Assembly: GCF_001646655.1 (NCBI RefSeq)
Contig: NZ_LPZN01000003.1
Location: 124,001 to 188,000 of the forward strand
Length of the DNA stretch: 64,000 nt
Direction of reading: 5' to 3'
Source: Rhodococcus gordoniae
Lineage (GTDB): Bacteria > Actinomycetota > Actinomycetes > Mycobacteriales > Mycobacteriaceae
Part shown: positions 26,416 through 36,187 of the stretch, one piece after another
How positions within the stretch are numbered: position 1 is the first letter of the stretch
How the letters are laid out: each line of letters starts with the position of its first letter
The notes under the pieces: generated by a model
Database searches by the model: none
Seen by the model: only the letters and a program-made list of their open reading frames with translations
What the model was told of the DNA's origin: nothing
Translations under genes and position numbers: made by a program

Positions 26416-28362
26416 ATGCCGACCACAGCCGAACATCTGCGCATTGCTCTCGACGGTGCGTGGCACGAAGCCCGCGAACGCGCACGCACGGATCTCGCGC
26501 ACGAGAAGTTCGCACCGCACTACACCCCCGAGACCGACAAGGCCCGCGCCATCGCACTCGAGCAGATGCGCCTCCTGGCCGAGCACGGGTACGCCGCGGC
26601 AGGCTTCTCCGTCGAATCCGGCGGCACGGGCGACGCGGGCAGTGCGGTGGCCTCCATCGAGATGCTCGCGATGTCCGACCTGTCGCTGATGGTCAAGGCC
26701 GGCGTGCAGTGGGGGCTGTTCGGCGGTGCCATCGAGAACCTCGGCACCGAGCGGCACCACGAGAAGTACGTCAGACGACTCATCGATCTCGACGTCCTCG
26801 GCTGCTTCGCGATGACCGAGACCGGCCACGGCAGCGACGTCCAGTCGCTTGAGACCACGGCGACCTACGATCCGGACACCCAGGAGTTCGTGATCCACTC
26901 CCCCACCCCGTCGTCCCGCAAGGATTACATCGGTGGCGCAGCGCAGCACGCCCGGTTCGCGGCGGTCTTCGCCCAGCTCGTCACGCAGGGCGAGACCCAC
27001 GGCGTGCACTGTTTCGTCGTCCCGATCCGCGACGAGGACGGCCACGACCTGCCGGGGGTGACGACCTCCGATTGCGGATACAAGGGCGGTCTGCCGGGTG
27101 TCGACAACGGCCGCATCGTCTTCGATCGGGTGCGCGTCCCGCGGGAGAACCTGCTCGACAAGTACGCGGACGTCGAACCGGACGGGACGTACGTCTCCGA
27201 TATCGACAACCCGAGCCGGCGGTTCTTCACGATGCTCGGCACCCTCGTCCGCGGCCGGATCACCGTCGGCGGGTCGGCGGGGGCTGCCGCGCGGGTCGCG
27301 CTGTCCATCGCCACCCGCTACGCCGAGAAGCGTCGTCAGTTCGACGCCCCGGGGCGCGAGGGCGAGGTTCCGATCATGGACTATCTCGTCCACCAGCGGC
27401 GCTTGCTCCCCCTGATCGCCCGCTCGTACGCGCTCGGTTTCGCGCAGAACGAGCTGCTCACGACGATGCACCGGTTGCAGTCGACGTCCTTGCAGGAACT
27501 CGACGCGCAGGAGCAGCGCGAACTCGAGGGCCGCGCGGCCGGTCTGAAGGTCGCCAACACCTGGCACGCGTCGCGGGCGATCCAGGAGTGCCGCGAGGCC
27601 TGCGGTGGTGCCGGGTACATGGCCGAGAACCGGCTCACGGCGCTGCGCGCGGATGTGGACGTGTTCACCACCTTCGAGGGCGACAACCACGTCCTGACCC
27701 AGCTGGTCGCGAAGGAACTGCTCACGGCCTACGCCGACGAGGTGCAGGGCATGAGCCCGGTGGAGTGGATGCGGTTCGCCGCCACCACGATCTCCGACAT
27801 CGTCAAGAAGCGCACGGCGGCGCAGCAGATCATCCAGACGATCGTCGACACCCGCCAGGACAACGAGGAGGACGGCAGCCTCTTCGACCGTGGCACGCAG
27901 GTGACGATGTTCGAGGACCGTGAGCAGTACCTGCTGTCCACCGCCGCCCGCCGCCTGCAGGGCGCGATGAAGCGCGAGGACAATCCGTTCGACGCTTTCA
28001 ACTTCGTGCAGGACCACGTGCTGCACGCCGCCCGCGCGCACATCGACCGGGTCGTGCTCGAGGCGTTCGTCGCCGCGATCGAGGACTGCACGGACGAGAC
28101 CGCCCGCGACCTGCTGTCGGAACTGTGCGATCTCTACGCGCTGACGATCATCGACGAGGACAAGGCGTGGTTCATGGAACACCGCCTGCTGTCGGTCGAA
28201 CGGGCCAAGGCGGTCACGCGCGGGATCAACGAACGGTGCCGCAGCCTGCGCCCGCACGCGCTGACGCTCGTGGAGGGTCTGGGTGTGCCCGAGTACCTGC
28301 TCGGCTCGGCCATGCTCGAACGTGAGGGAGCGGTCGTTCCGCCTCAGGACGTCTCGGTCTGA
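26416..28362 (+). CDS. Acyl-CoA dehydrogenase/oxidase family enzyme, long (ACOX-like) form
   Basis: 648 aa flavoprotein of fatty acid beta-oxidation type. The FAD/substrate motif CFAMTETGHGSDVQSLETTA is near 136-155. A middle domain follows, then EACGGAGYMAENRLTALRAD with the catalytic-base region, and VFTTFEGDNHVLTQLVAKEL. The extra C-terminal 200 residues are typical of acyl-CoA oxidase-type proteins rather than 380-aa dehydrogenases. Whether it uses O2 or an electron-transfer flavoprotein cannot be told. Divergent from hemL; its 3' end overlaps the convergent gene by 19 bases. Confidence 0.88.
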   Translation: MPTTAEHLRIALDGAWHEARERARTDLAHEKFAPHYTPETDKARAIALEQMRLLAEHGYAAAGFSVESGGTGDAGSAVASIEMLAMSDLSLMVKAGVQWGLFGGAIENLGTERHHEKYVRRLIDLDVLGCFAMTETGHGSDVQSLETTATYDPDTQEFVIHSPTPSSRKDYIGGAAQHARFAAVFAQLVTQGETHGVHCFVVPIRDEDGHDLPGVTTSDCGYKGGLPGVDNGRIVFDRVRVPRENLLDKYADVEPDGTYVSDIDNPSRRFFTMLGTLVRGRITVGGSAGAAARVALSIATRYAEKRRQFDAPGREGEVPIMDYLVHQRRLLPLIARSYALGFAQNELLTTMHRLQSTSLQELDAQEQRELEGRAAGLKVANTWHASRAIQECREACGGAGYMAENRLTALRADVDVFTTFEGDNHVLTQLVAKELLTAYADEVQGMSPVEWMRFAATTISDIVKKRTAAQQIIQTIVDTRQDNEEDGSLFDRGTQVTMFEDREQYLLSTAARRLQGAMKREDNPFDAFNFVQDHVLHAARAHIDRVVLEAFVAAIEDCTDETARDLLSELCDLYALTIIDEDKAWFMEHRLLSVERAKAVTRGINERCRSLRPHALTLVEGLGVPEYLLGSAMLEREGAVVPPQDVSV

Positions 28363-28841
28363 CCGGGATCGCCGACGAGCTCGCCGAGCCGAGCTCGAAG
28401 CTCGTCGGCGTCCTTCGCCCACGCTCGCACGAATGTCCCTCCGGTCAGGCGCAGTCCGACGGCCTTGCGTCCGCGTGGCACGTCGGACAGTTCGCCGAGG
28501 CTACGGGCGGTTTCCCATCGTTTCGGTTCCCCGCGGTCGGCGGGCGGCGGCAGCACCGCCTCGATCTCGGCGACCGGCAGTTCCTCGGTGCCCTGCCGCA
28601 GGGCCGTGGACGTGAGTTCGACGCTGACGTGCCGGCGGGCCGCCACGACCATGACGTAGGAGAAACCGGCGAGCACGATCGCGAGGATCGGCAACGCGGC
28701 CCAGTGCACGACCGGGCCGGTGAGCAGTTCGACGACGAGGGCCACCATGCAGAAGACCGGGCCGATGGCGACGGTGCGCCATCGCGCGCCGGGTTCGTGG
28801 AACAGCGGCTCGGCTGCCTCGAACGGGGACGGACCGGTCAA
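28344..28841 (-). CDS. Membrane protein with PH-like C-terminal domain
   Basis: About 165 aa. It begins with a short polar part (FEAAEPLFHEPGARW), has two hydrophobic segments (VAIGPVFCMVALVVELLTG and ALPILAIVLAGFSYVMVVA), then a beta-rich domain HVSVELTSTALRQGTEELPV ending RAWAKDADELRARLGEL. The pattern resembles DUF3093/PH-like bacterial membrane proteins. I use TTG at 28841, which overlaps the stop of the upstream 39-codon ORF (TTGA). No ATG or GTG is suitably placed. Function unknown. Confidence 0.65.
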   Translation of the reverse strand: MTGPSPFEAAEPLFHEPGARWRTVAIGPVFCMVALVVELLTGPVVHWAALPILAIVLAGFSYVMVVAARRHVSVELTSTALRQGTEELPVAEIEAVLPPPADRGEPKRWETARSLGELSDVPRGRKAVGLRLTGGTFVRAWAKDADELRARLGELVGDPGQTETS

Positions 28842-28957
28842 GCGGCGAACGCGCCGGGGATCACGAGCAGCACCGTGGTCACCAGGCCGAGGACGGCGAT
28901 GAGAGCGATCAACACCAATTCGCGACGGCGCCCATAGGGCCGCGGTTCCAGCTGCAT
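28838..28957 (-). CDS. 39-residue single-helix membrane peptide
   Basis: Short ORF encoding a basic start MQLEPRPYGRRRELV followed by one hydrophobic helix LIALIAVLGLVTTVLLVIPG and ending AFAA. ATG at 28957. The stop codon overlaps the start of the next membrane protein gene (TTGA), which argues that both are translated. No homologue is recalled. It lies within the hemB-downstream run of membrane protein genes. Confidence 0.5.
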   Translation of the reverse strand: MQLEPRPYGRRRELVLIALIAVLGLVTTVLLVIPGAFAA

Positions 28958-29050
28958 GACGTCCTTTTCGCTCGACGGGAAGGGCCTTCGGACCCACATG
29001 GTGAGCCCACCGTACTCTTCCGCCGCGCGCGACGAAACCGAGTGGTACGT

Positions 29051-29584
29051 CTATTCTTCCGGCAGCCGCAGGAAGAATCGGTTGGCGTCGCGCCGGTGCA
29101 TCAGCACGATCGCTCCGACGGTCGCGACGGCTTGCAGAATGCCCACCACACCGAGTATCCAGCCCGCGCCACCCTCTCCGACGCCCACACCGAACACGGT
29201 GGGCAGGGTCGACAGCGACATGAACACACCGAGCAGGGTCAGTAGCATCCGCGCCCAGTTCTTGGCCTTCAGCAGCTGCCGGACCACCAGGTACAACAGT
29301 CCGACGATCACCAGCCCGATGCCCGCGGTCAGCACGACCAGCACCGGGATTGCCGACTCCAGTTGCTCCGTCGTGATGCCCTCGACGGCCTGATCGGCGG
29401 CCATCGTGGACATGAGATCGAGCAGTTCGTCGCGTCGGCTCAGCAGATCGGCGAGACTTGCCGCCAAACTCACGACGGCGAGAGCGAGTACCCCACACCA
29501 CAATTGGTAGGCGGTGGTGACGTCTCCGGGGACGGGACGGTTCGCCGCGGGACCGGGCCCGACGGGCGGAGCGGGAAAACTCAT
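29051..29584 (-). CDS. Conserved four-helix membrane protein (Rv0513 position)
   Basis: 177 aa. A Pro/Gly-rich N-terminus precedes a hydrophobic segment ([20 protein letters not shown]), a polar loop [20 protein letters not shown], then three more segments ([60 protein letters not shown]). Its ATG overlaps the hemB stop (ATGA). A membrane protein of similar size follows hemB in mycobacteria. Function unknown. Confidence 0.75.
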   Translation of the reverse strand: MSFPAPPVGPGPAANRPVPGDVTTAYQLWCGVLALAVVSLAASLADLLSRRDELLDLMSTMAADQAVEGITTEQLESAIPVLVVLTAGIGLVIVGLLYLVVRQLLKAKNWARMLLTLLGVFMSLSTLPTVFGVGVGEGGAGWILGVVGILQAVATVGAIVLMHRRDANRFFLRLPEE

Positions 29585-30558
29585 GACAGGCGACCCGCGA
29601 CCTCGGCGGCCCAGTAGGTGAGGACGATGTCGGCGCCGGCACGCCGGATCCCCACCAGCGATTCGAGGATCGCGGCGTCGCGGTCGATCCAGCCCTTCTG
29701 CGCGGCCGCGCTGATCATCGAGTACTCCCCGGAGATCTGATAGGCGGCCACCGGGACGGGCGAACGGTCGGCGACCTCGCGCAGCACGTCGAGATACGAC
29801 ATCGCCGGCTTGACCATCACCATGTCGGCGCCCTCGGCGAGATCGAGATCCACCTCGTGCATCGACTCCCGGCGGTTCGCCGGATCCTGCTGATAGGTGC
29901 GGCGGTCGCCTTCGAGGGACGAGCCGACGGCGTCGCGGAAGGGGCCGTAGAACGCCGAGGCGTACTTCGCGGAGTAGGCGAGCTGCCCGACTTCGGTGTG
30001 TCCGGCCTCGTCGAGAGCGGACCGGAGGAAACCGATCTGCCCGTCCATCATTCCGCTCGGCCCCAGCAGGTGGGCTCCGGCCTCGGCCTGCGCGACGGCC
30101 ATCTCGGCGTAGCGCTCGAGCGTCGCGTCGTTGTCGACGACACCGGAACCTGTGAGCACGCCGCAGTGACCGTGGTCGGTGAACTCGTCGAGGCAGGTGT
30201 CGGCCATGATCACCGTGGAGTCGCCGAGTTCGCTGCGCAACGAACGCAGTGCGCGGTTGAGCACACCGTCGGGATCGCTCGCCGCGGAGCCGCGGGCGTC
30301 CTTGTCCTCGGGCCGGGGCACACCGAAGAGCATCAGTCCGCCGACACCGGCGGCCACGGCCTCGGTCGCGGCCTTGCGCAGCGAATCGGCGGTGTGCTGG
30401 TACACCCCGGGCATCGACACGATCTCGCGCGGTTCGTCGAGGCCGTCGGCCACGAACATCGGGAGCACGAGATGGCGGGGTTCGAGGGAGGTCTCTGCCA
30501 CCAGCCGTCGGATGGCAGGGGTGCTGCGCAGCCGGCGGGGACGGATGTCGGGGAACAT
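29581..30558 (-). CDS. hemB: Delta-aminolevulinic acid dehydratase (porphobilinogen synthase) HemB
   Basis: 325 aa enzyme condensing two 5-aminolevulinate molecules. Schiff-base lysines are in [15 protein letters not shown] and [13 protein letters not shown]. The metal loop reads [14 protein letters not shown], a Cys-Asp-Cys arrangement rather than the three cysteines of the classical zinc enzyme. I prefer the ATG at 30558 ([11 protein letters not shown]), with GGAAGG 10 bases before it; an ATG at 30576 lies just against a hairpin and has no ribosome site. Last haem gene of the rex-hemB run. Confidence 0.94.
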   Translation of the reverse strand: MFPDIRPRRLRSTPAIRRLVAETSLEPRHLVLPMFVADGLDEPREIVSMPGVYQHTADSLRKAATEAVAAGVGGLMLFGVPRPEDKDARGSAASDPDGVLNRALRSLRSELGDSTVIMADTCLDEFTDHGHCGVLTGSGVVDNDATLERYAEMAVAQAEAGAHLLGPSGMMDGQIGFLRSALDEAGHTEVGQLAYSAKYASAFYGPFRDAVGSSLEGDRRTYQQDPANRRESMHEVDLDLAEGADMVMVKPAMSYLDVLREVADRSPVPVAAYQISGEYSMISAAAQKGWIDRDAAILESLVGIRRAGADIVLTYWAAEVAGRLS

Positions 30559-30581
30559 GGGGAGAACACCTTCCATACGGG

Positions 30582-30625
30582 TCGTGCGCGGTTCCGGTAG
30601 CGGTGACTACCGGAACCGCGCACGA
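30582..30625 (-). terminator. Perfect 19-bp hairpin between hemD and hemB
   Basis: Arms 30582-30600 and 30607-30625 are perfectly complementary with a 6-base loop. On the transcript the hairpin falls 13 bases after the hemD stop and 24 before the preferred hemB start. No U-run follows, so it may be an attenuator, a processing site or an mRNA stabiliser. Confidence 0.6.
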
Positions 30626-30637
30626 GTCATCGGAACA

Positions 30638-32203
30638 TCAGCGGCGGGCGCGGGACTTCTTCCGCGGCGGGGGCAATGCGCCCTCGGCACGGAGCCGGGC
30701 AGCGTGCTCGGCGAGCGCGTCGACCAGCGGACCGATCTGCGCGGTCTCGGGCTGCACGTCCACCCGCAGGCCGAACTCGATCGCGGTCTCGGCCGTCTTC
30801 GGGCCGATGCACGCGACGATCGTGCGGGCGTGCGGCTTGCCGGCGATACCCACGAGATTGCGGACGGTCGACGACGACGTGAAGCACACCGCGTCGAAAC
30901 CACCGGTCTTGATCATCTCGCGGGTCGCGGCCGGCGGCGGAGCGGCACGCACGGTGCGGTAGGCAGTGACGTCGTCGATCTCCCAGCCCCGTTCGCGCAG
31001 GCCTTCGGCGAGGGTCTCGGTGGCGATGTCGGCGCGCGGCAACAGCACCCGGTTGACCGGGTCGAAGACGTCGTCGTACGGGGCGAACTCGGCGAGCAGG
31101 CCCAGGCTGGACTGTTCGCCGCTGGGCACGAGTTCGGGGATGATTCCGAACGAGCGCACCTTCGCGGCCGTGGCCTCACCGACACACGCGATCTTGACGC
31201 CGGAGAACGCCCGCGCGTCGAGACCGAACGCCTCGAACTTCTCCCACACCGCACGCACGGCGTTGGTGGAGGTGAACACCACCCACTGGTAGCGGCCGTC
31301 GACCAGACCCTTGACCGCACGTTCCATCTGGGCGGGGCTGCGCGGCGGCTCGACCGCGATCGTCGGCACCTCCATGGGGATCGCGCCGTGCGTGACGAGT
31401 CGTTCGCTCATCTCGCCGGCCTGATCCTTGGTGCGGGGCACGAGGACGGTCCAGCCGTACAGGGCGCGCGACTCCCACCACGACATCTTGTTGCGGTGCG
31501 AGACGACCTTGCCCACGGTGACGACGAGCGGCCCGACGAGTTCGGAGCCCGCGTCGTTCAGGGTCGCGAGCGTGGCCTCGACGGTGCGCTGCTGACGGGT
31601 GGTTCCACGCACGGTGATCGCTGCGGGGGTCTGCGGCGCGAGACCGTGCTCGACCAGCGCGCTGGCGGTCTCGGCGAGGTGACCGGAGGTCGCGTGGAGG
31701 ACGAGGGGTCCGGGGGCTGCGGCGAGCGCGGCCCAGTCGACCTCTCCGCGCACGTCGACCTCGGTGTGGCACGAGCCGAGTGCCATGCCGGCGTAGCTCG
31801 GCACCGACGATCCGGCGGGCAGACCGGGGAGGACCTCGAAGACCACCTGGGTGCGGGCGACGGCGTTGACCTCGGCGATCACCGAGTCGGTCGTGAGGGG
31901 ATCACCGGCGACGAGGCGCACCACGTCGTGTCCGGTCTTCGCCTCCGCGACGAGCGTCTTGGCTACCTCGGAGGGCTCGCCGAGTGCGGGACGGACCTCG
32001 GCGACGGGTTCACCGGTCTCCGGGTCGGCACCGTGGTCGGAACCGACGAGGGCAACGACACCCTTGTCGACATCGGGGTCGGTGAAGGCGATCGTGGCGC
32101 CCGCCAGCACGTCACGCGCGCGCACGGTGAGCAACGCAGGATCGCCCGGCCCCGATCCCACGAACAGGATGCGCCCGGGGTTGTGCTTACGGACTCGGCT
32201 CAT
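30638..32203 (-). CDS. hemD: Uroporphyrinogen-III synthase with N-terminal methyltransferase-like domain (HemD/CobA-type)
   Basis: 521 aa fusion. Residues 1-245 resemble the SUMT/tetrapyrrole methylase fold (ILFVGSGPGDPALLTVRARD), but later SAM-binding signatures are altered: VVRLVAGDPLTTDS replaces the usual GGDPFIFGRG, and no PLTHR-like stretch is seen. Residues 255-500 are the HemD fold (TVLVPRTKDQAGEMSERL; WVVFTSTNAVRAVWEKFEAF; FTSSSTVRNLVG). The C-terminus is basic (PPPRKKSRARR). The synthase activity is secure; methylation of uroporphyrinogen III is uncertain. 63 bases downstream of hemC. Confidence 0.88.
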   Translation of the reverse strand: MSRVRKHNPGRILFVGSGPGDPALLTVRARDVLAGATIAFTDPDVDKGVVALVGSDHGADPETGEPVAEVRPALGEPSEVAKTLVAEAKTGHDVVRLVAGDPLTTDSVIAEVNAVARTQVVFEVLPGLPAGSSVPSYAGMALGSCHTEVDVRGEVDWAALAAAPGPLVLHATSGHLAETASALVEHGLAPQTPAAITVRGTTRQQRTVEATLATLNDAGSELVGPLVVTVGKVVSHRNKMSWWESRALYGWTVLVPRTKDQAGEMSERLVTHGAIPMEVPTIAVEPPRSPAQMERAVKGLVDGRYQWVVFTSTNAVRAVWEKFEAFGLDARAFSGVKIACVGEATAAKVRSFGIIPELVPSGEQSSLGLLAEFAPYDDVFDPVNRVLLPRADIATETLAEGLRERGWEIDDVTAYRTVRAAPPPAATREMIKTGGFDAVCFTSSSTVRNLVGIAGKPHARTIVACIGPKTAETAIEFGLRVDVQPETAQIGPLVDALAEHAARLRAEGALPPPRKKSRARR

Positions 32204-32266
32204 CGGTCATTCTCCAGTGCGGTCAAATCAGTGATAAGGGCAAATCGGGTGACGGTCACGGCTGGG

Positions 32267-33277
32267 TCAATCATCGGCAGGTCTCGTCTCGGGAACGATC
32301 CCGTGCTCGACCATGAGTTCGCGCGCACCGAGATCGAGCAGTTCGCGCGCGATACGACGGCCGAGTTCCTCGGCCGTCTCCGGCGCCCCCACCGCGCTCG
32401 CTCGCAGCACATCCGATCCGTCCAGGGCGGCGGCACACCCGCGCACCGACAACTCCTCGATCACGCGGCCGTCGTCGTCGAGGGATTCGACGACCTCGGC
32501 GATCGCCCCGACCGGTGCGGTGCATCCGGCTTCGAGTTCGGCGAGCAGCGACCGCTCGGCGACGACCGCGGCGCGGCTCGGGGCGTGGTCGAGACCCGCG
32601 AGCAGTTCGATCATCTCGGGATCGTCCGACCGGCACTCGACGGCGAGCGCACCCTGCGACGGCGCCGGCAGCATCTGCACCGGTTCGAGGGACTCGGTGA
32701 CGCGGTCGAGGCGCCCGATGCGCGACAGTCCGGCGCGCGCGATGACGATCGCGTCGAGTTCTCCGGAGTCGACCTTGCCGATGCGGGTGTCGATGTTGCC
32801 GCGCAGCGGTTCGATCTGCAGTCCCAGTCCGAGCGCGGCGAGCTGTGCCCGCCGGCGCGGTGCCGAGGTGCCGACCTTCGAACCGGGCGGAAGTTCGCCG
32901 AGGACGAGTCCGTCGCGGGCGACGAGCGCGTCGCGCGGATCCTCCCGTTCGGGGACGGCCGCGATGACGAGGCGCGGGTCCTGGAAGGTGGGCAGGTCCT
33001 TGTAGGAGTGCACGGCGACGTCCACCTCACCGGCGAGCAGCGCCTCGCGCAGCTCGGCGGTGAACACGCCGACACCGATGCGCTGCACGGGGCCGGGGGT
33101 GACATCGCCCTTGGTGGTGATGATGACGAGCTCTGCCGGGCGACCGGCGGCGATGAGTGCGTCGCGCACGGTGCCGGCCTGGGTCGTGGCGAGCACGCTG
33201 CCACGGGTACCGATCCGCAGTGGGCGGTCCTGCCGAGCAACGTCGTCGCGGGAAACCGATGCGGCTTCGGTGCTCAT
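32267..33277 (-). CDS. hemC: Hydroxymethylbilane synthase HemC
   Basis: 336 aa porphobilinogen deaminase building the linear tetrapyrrole. Motifs: [20 protein letters not shown] near residue 21, [19 protein letters not shown] with REG-like LRGNIDTRI, and the dipyrromethane-cofactor cysteine in [13 protein letters not shown]. The ATG overlaps the hemA stop (ATGA), showing operon coupling. Length is normal. Confidence 0.96.
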   Translation of the reverse strand: MSTEAASVSRDDVARQDRPLRIGTRGSVLATTQAGTVRDALIAAGRPAELVIITTKGDVTPGPVQRIGVGVFTAELREALLAGEVDVAVHSYKDLPTFQDPRLVIAAVPEREDPRDALVARDGLVLGELPPGSKVGTSAPRRRAQLAALGLGLQIEPLRGNIDTRIGKVDSGELDAIVIARAGLSRIGRLDRVTESLEPVQMLPAPSQGALAVECRSDDPEMIELLAGLDHAPSRAAVVAERSLLAELEAGCTAPVGAIAEVVESLDDDGRVIEELSVRGCAAALDGSDVLRASAVGAPETAEELGRRIARELLDLGARELMVEHGIVPETRPADD

Positions 33278-34695
33278 GCGGTGCCGTCCTTTCGTGAGAC
33301 CTGGAGTTCGGTGGTGACAGCGGGGTCCAGTGCGGCGGACAGATCCACCGCGAGGGTCGGATCGGTCAGCGAGCCCAGGTCCTTGGTGGGGGTCGCGACC
33401 GCCTCGACCGAACCCGGCCTCAGCTCGAACAGCTCCCGCAGGGCCTCGGCGTACTGGTCGCCTCCCGGCGTCGACGCGAGCTGCTTGACGCGCACCGTCG
33501 GCGCGTGGAGGAGCTTGTCGACGACCCGACGCACCGTGCGGGCGACCTCACCGCGCTGGCCGTCGTCGAGATCGGGCAGTCGCGATTCGAGGCGCATCAG
33601 CTCGGCCTCGACCACTTCGGCGGCACGCTGACGCAGTGCCGTCACCGTGGGGGTGACCTCCGCGAGGCGCTGCGCGGTGAGGTACTGCGACAACTCGGCG
33701 GCGACGATCGTGCGGGCGGCGTCCGCGTCGTTCGCCGCGGCGCCGGCCGACGGGTCGCGCTGCAGCGACTCCATGTCGAAGACCTGCACGCCGGGAAGAC
33801 CCGCGACGGCGGGATCGACGTCGCGCGGCAGGCCGAGATCGCAGATCGCGAGGGGGCGTTCGCCGCGCCCGGGCTGTGCGAGCGCACGGTGCGCGTCGGC
33901 GAGAGTGACGACGGCGCCCACGGCCCCGGTGCAGGTGACGGCGACATCGGCGCGGCTCAGTGCGGCCGCGAGGTCGTCGAACGCGACGACCTCGGCCTCG
34001 ACACCGGCGGCCCGCGCGGTCTCGGCGAGTCGCTCGGCGCGATCGCGGGTGCGGTTGGCGACGACGATCGAGCCGATCTCCGCCCGGACGAGGTGTGCGA
34101 CGGCGAGACCGCCCATGGCACCGGCCCCGATCACTGCGGCGGTGCGGCCCCGGAGGTCGCCGCCGAGGAAGTTCGCGGCCTTGTCGAGCGCAACGGAGAC
34201 GACGGAGGCACCGGCGGCGTCGATGCCGGTCTCCGAGTGCACCCGCTTGCCGACACGCAGCGCCTGCTGGGCGAGTTCGTGCAGTGTGCGGCCTGCGGCC
34301 TGCTGGGCGTCGGCGGCGGCGTAGGCCGTGCGGATCTGCCCGAGGATCTGCTGCTCCCCCACGACCATCGAGTCGAGACCGCTCGCGACGGAGAAGAGGT
34401 GTTCGGCCGCCGCCTCGCTGTATCGGACGTAGGCGTGCTTGTGCAGTTCGGTGACGGGAAGACCCGAGTGCTCGGCGAGCAGATTGCTGACCGCGGCCAG
34501 CGCACCGTGGAAGGCGTCGACCACCGCGTAGATCTCCACCCTGTTGCAGGTGGAGACGATCATCGCTTCGGAGATCTTGTCCGACGCCAGCATCTTGTCG
34601 GTGAGCTTGGGACGGTCGGTGTCCGTGACCGCAACCTTCTCGAGCACCGGGACCGGTGCGCTCCTATGCGATATCCCGACGAGGAGAACACTCAC
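33274..34695 (-). CDS. hemA: Glutamyl-tRNA reductase HemA
   Basis: 473 aa enzyme making glutamate-1-semialdehyde from Glu-tRNA, the entry step of haem synthesis. Motifs: the catalytic cysteine in [14 protein letters not shown], the substrate loop [18 protein letters not shown], the NADPH-binding [15 protein letters not shown] and a C-terminal dimerisation helix. GTG at 34695 overlaps the rex stop (GTGA). Coupling to rex places haem entry under NADH/NAD+ control. Confidence 0.96.
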   Translation of the reverse strand: MSVLLVGISHRSAPVPVLEKVAVTDTDRPKLTDKMLASDKISEAMIVSTCNRVEIYAVVDAFHGALAAVSNLLAEHSGLPVTELHKHAYVRYSEAAAEHLFSVASGLDSMVVGEQQILGQIRTAYAAADAQQAAGRTLHELAQQALRVGKRVHSETGIDAAGASVVSVALDKAANFLGGDLRGRTAAVIGAGAMGGLAVAHLVRAEIGSIVVANRTRDRAERLAETARAAGVEAEVVAFDDLAAALSRADVAVTCTGAVGAVVTLADAHRALAQPGRGERPLAICDLGLPRDVDPAVAGLPGVQVFDMESLQRDPSAGAAANDADAARTIVAAELSQYLTAQRLAEVTPTVTALRQRAAEVVEAELMRLESRLPDLDDGQRGEVARTVRRVVDKLLHAPTVRVKQLASTPGGDQYAEALRELFELRPGSVEAVATPTKDLGSLTDPTLAVDLSAALDPAVTTELQVSRKDGTA

Positions 34696-35561
34696 GGTGC
34701 GATCACCGATCCGTTTCTGGTCGCGGCCGATCCCATCGGACCCGCCTTTCCTGTTGTGGTACGCCGTGCAGAGCTTCGGGTGGAGACCCGCGGGATGCCG
34801 GCGGGGCGGACGTCGCCGGCTGCCGGACGGACGTCGGCGCTCGCGGAACGGGCGGTCTCGTCGTTGCGCGTGCTGTTGAAGGACAGGACCTGCATCTCGA
34901 CGGACAGGTCGACGCGGCGGATCTCGACATGCTCGGGCACCTCGAGTTCGACGGGCGCGAAGCTCAGGATGCTGCGCACCCCTGCGAGCACGAGCAGGTC
35001 GCACACCTGCTGCGCGGCGTCGTCGGGGGTGGCGACGACACCGATGGTCGCGCCGAGTTCGCGGGCGCCGCTCTCGAGATCGTCGACGGGCCGGACGACG
35101 AGGTCGCCCACACGGGTGCCCACCACGGCGGGATCGGAATCGAAGAGTCCGGCCATGGTGAAACCGCGGCGGTCGAAACCGGGATACCGGGCGAGCGCCC
35201 GTCCGAGATTGCCCACTCCCACGAGTACGACGCGGTGACCCCGGTCGAGCCCGAGGGCGGCTTCGATGCGGGACTGCAGGCGCAGGACGTCGTAGCCGAC
35301 GCCGCGCACTCCGTTGGGCCCGAGGAAGGACAGATCCTTGCGCAGCTTGGCGGAACCGACCCCGGCCGCGGCCGCGAGTTCCTCACTGGAGACGATGAGC
35401 GTGCCCGCTTCCGCGAACGCACCGAGGACCCGGAGATAGGTCGCGAGACGCGTCACAGTAGCCTGGGGGATATCGCGGACCGGAGGGGTGGAAGTGGCAC
35501 CCTCGCCGGACTCGGCGGTGCCGCGAGCGTCCTCGCCCTGCGGTGGGTGCAACTGCGTCAC
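34692..35561 (-). CDS. rex: Redox-sensing transcriptional repressor Rex
   Basis: 289 aa. An N-terminal winged helix ([40 protein letters not shown]) is followed by a Rossmann domain with [19 protein letters not shown] that senses NADH/NAD+. The C-terminal 60 residues after LSFNSTR are a disordered extension beyond the usual Rex length (about 210-220 aa). GTG start. Its own operator-like site lies 83 bases upstream, so it likely represses itself together with hemA-hemC. Confidence 0.93.
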   Translation of the reverse strand: MTQLHPPQGEDARGTAESGEGATSTPPVRDIPQATVTRLATYLRVLGAFAEAGTLIVSSEELAAAAGVGSAKLRKDLSFLGPNGVRGVGYDVLRLQSRIEAALGLDRGHRVVLVGVGNLGRALARYPGFDRRGFTMAGLFDSDPAVVGTRVGDLVVRPVDDLESGARELGATIGVVATPDDAAQQVCDLLVLAGVRSILSFAPVELEVPEHVEIRRVDLSVEMQVLSFNSTRNDETARSASADVRPAAGDVRPAGIPRVSTRSSARRTTTGKAGPMGSAATRNGSVIAP

Positions 35562-35643
35562 GGTACGTGGCTCCTCGTCCGGCCGGTGGATACACGCCTG
35601 GCCTCACGGTGATCCGGGAATTCGTTCACACCACGGTAACCGC

Positions 35644-35661
35644 TTGTGAAGCCATGCACAA
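35644..35661. promoter_or_regulatory. Rex operator (ROP) before rex-hemA
   Basis: TTGTGAAGCCATGCACAA matches the Rex palindrome TTGTGAANNNNTTCACAA with one mismatch. A further half-site TGTGAAC (minus strand, 35624-35630) lies closer to the gene. Both are upstream of the rex GTG at 35561. Confidence 0.75.
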
Positions 35662-35720
35662 AGTTGCTCGAAGCACCCCGAATGTGCTTCCCACCTGCTG
35701 TACGACGAGGGCCTGTCGCG

Positions 35721-36011
35721 TCAGCGAGCGAGATCGGCGCGCAAGCGCGGCTCGTCGACCTCCCAGTAACTGTGTTCGCGTCCGTCGAGCAGGACGACGG
35801 GCAGGCGGTCCCCGAATTCGGCTCGCAGATCGGGATCGGTTGCGGCAGCAAGATCCACGTCGATGCAGGTGACCTCGACGCCGAGCTCCTCGGCGAGCGC
35901 CTCCAACTGTTCGCGTGCCGGCCCGCACGCGCCGCATCCGGCACGGACGAGAAGTGTCAGATGATGACGGCGCGCGGAACCGTCCGTTGCCGAAGACGAA
36001 TGCTCACTCAT
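35721..36011 (-). CDS. Glutaredoxin-family thiol protein (Rv0508 type)
   Basis: 96 aa. A thioredoxin-like fold with the redox pair in LVRAGCGACGPAREQLEAL, strand VEVTCIDVDLAA and the cis-proline strand FGDRLPVVLLDG. Likely works with mycothiol or mycoredoxin systems, but no partner is shown. The ATG at 36011 is tentative because GGAGGT is almost against it; GTG at 36029 adds MPHSGG. Upstream of rex on the same strand but separated by the Rex operator region. Confidence 0.75.
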   Translation of the reverse strand: MSEHSSSATDGSARRHHLTLLVRAGCGACGPAREQLEALAEELGVEVTCIDVDLAAATDPDLRAEFGDRLPVVLLDGREHSYWEVDEPRLRADLAR

Positions 36012-36187
36012 ACCTCCACTGTGCGGCACGGCCCGTCGAGATGAACGTCACACCCGGTCACGGGGGCGACGGCCTCCCCGTGACGAACGGCATCGCGGGC
36101 TAGGCTTGGCGCGGGTCGCCCGCGGACGCGCCGGGCACGACCCCGCCCGTTTCGACAGCCCCGCCCGTCACGACACCGGAGGTGCGA

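Noticed and set aside
26338-28422. A 694-codon minus-strand frame opposite the ACOX-like gene
   Set aside because: Antisense to a complete acyl-CoA oxidase-like gene; no recognisable domain.
30179-33631. A 1150-codon open frame on the plus strand opposite hemB-hemD-hemC
   Set aside because: It is antisense to three well-supported haem genes and has the low-complexity Arg/Gly/Asp composition expected of GC-rich shadow frames; no family signature.
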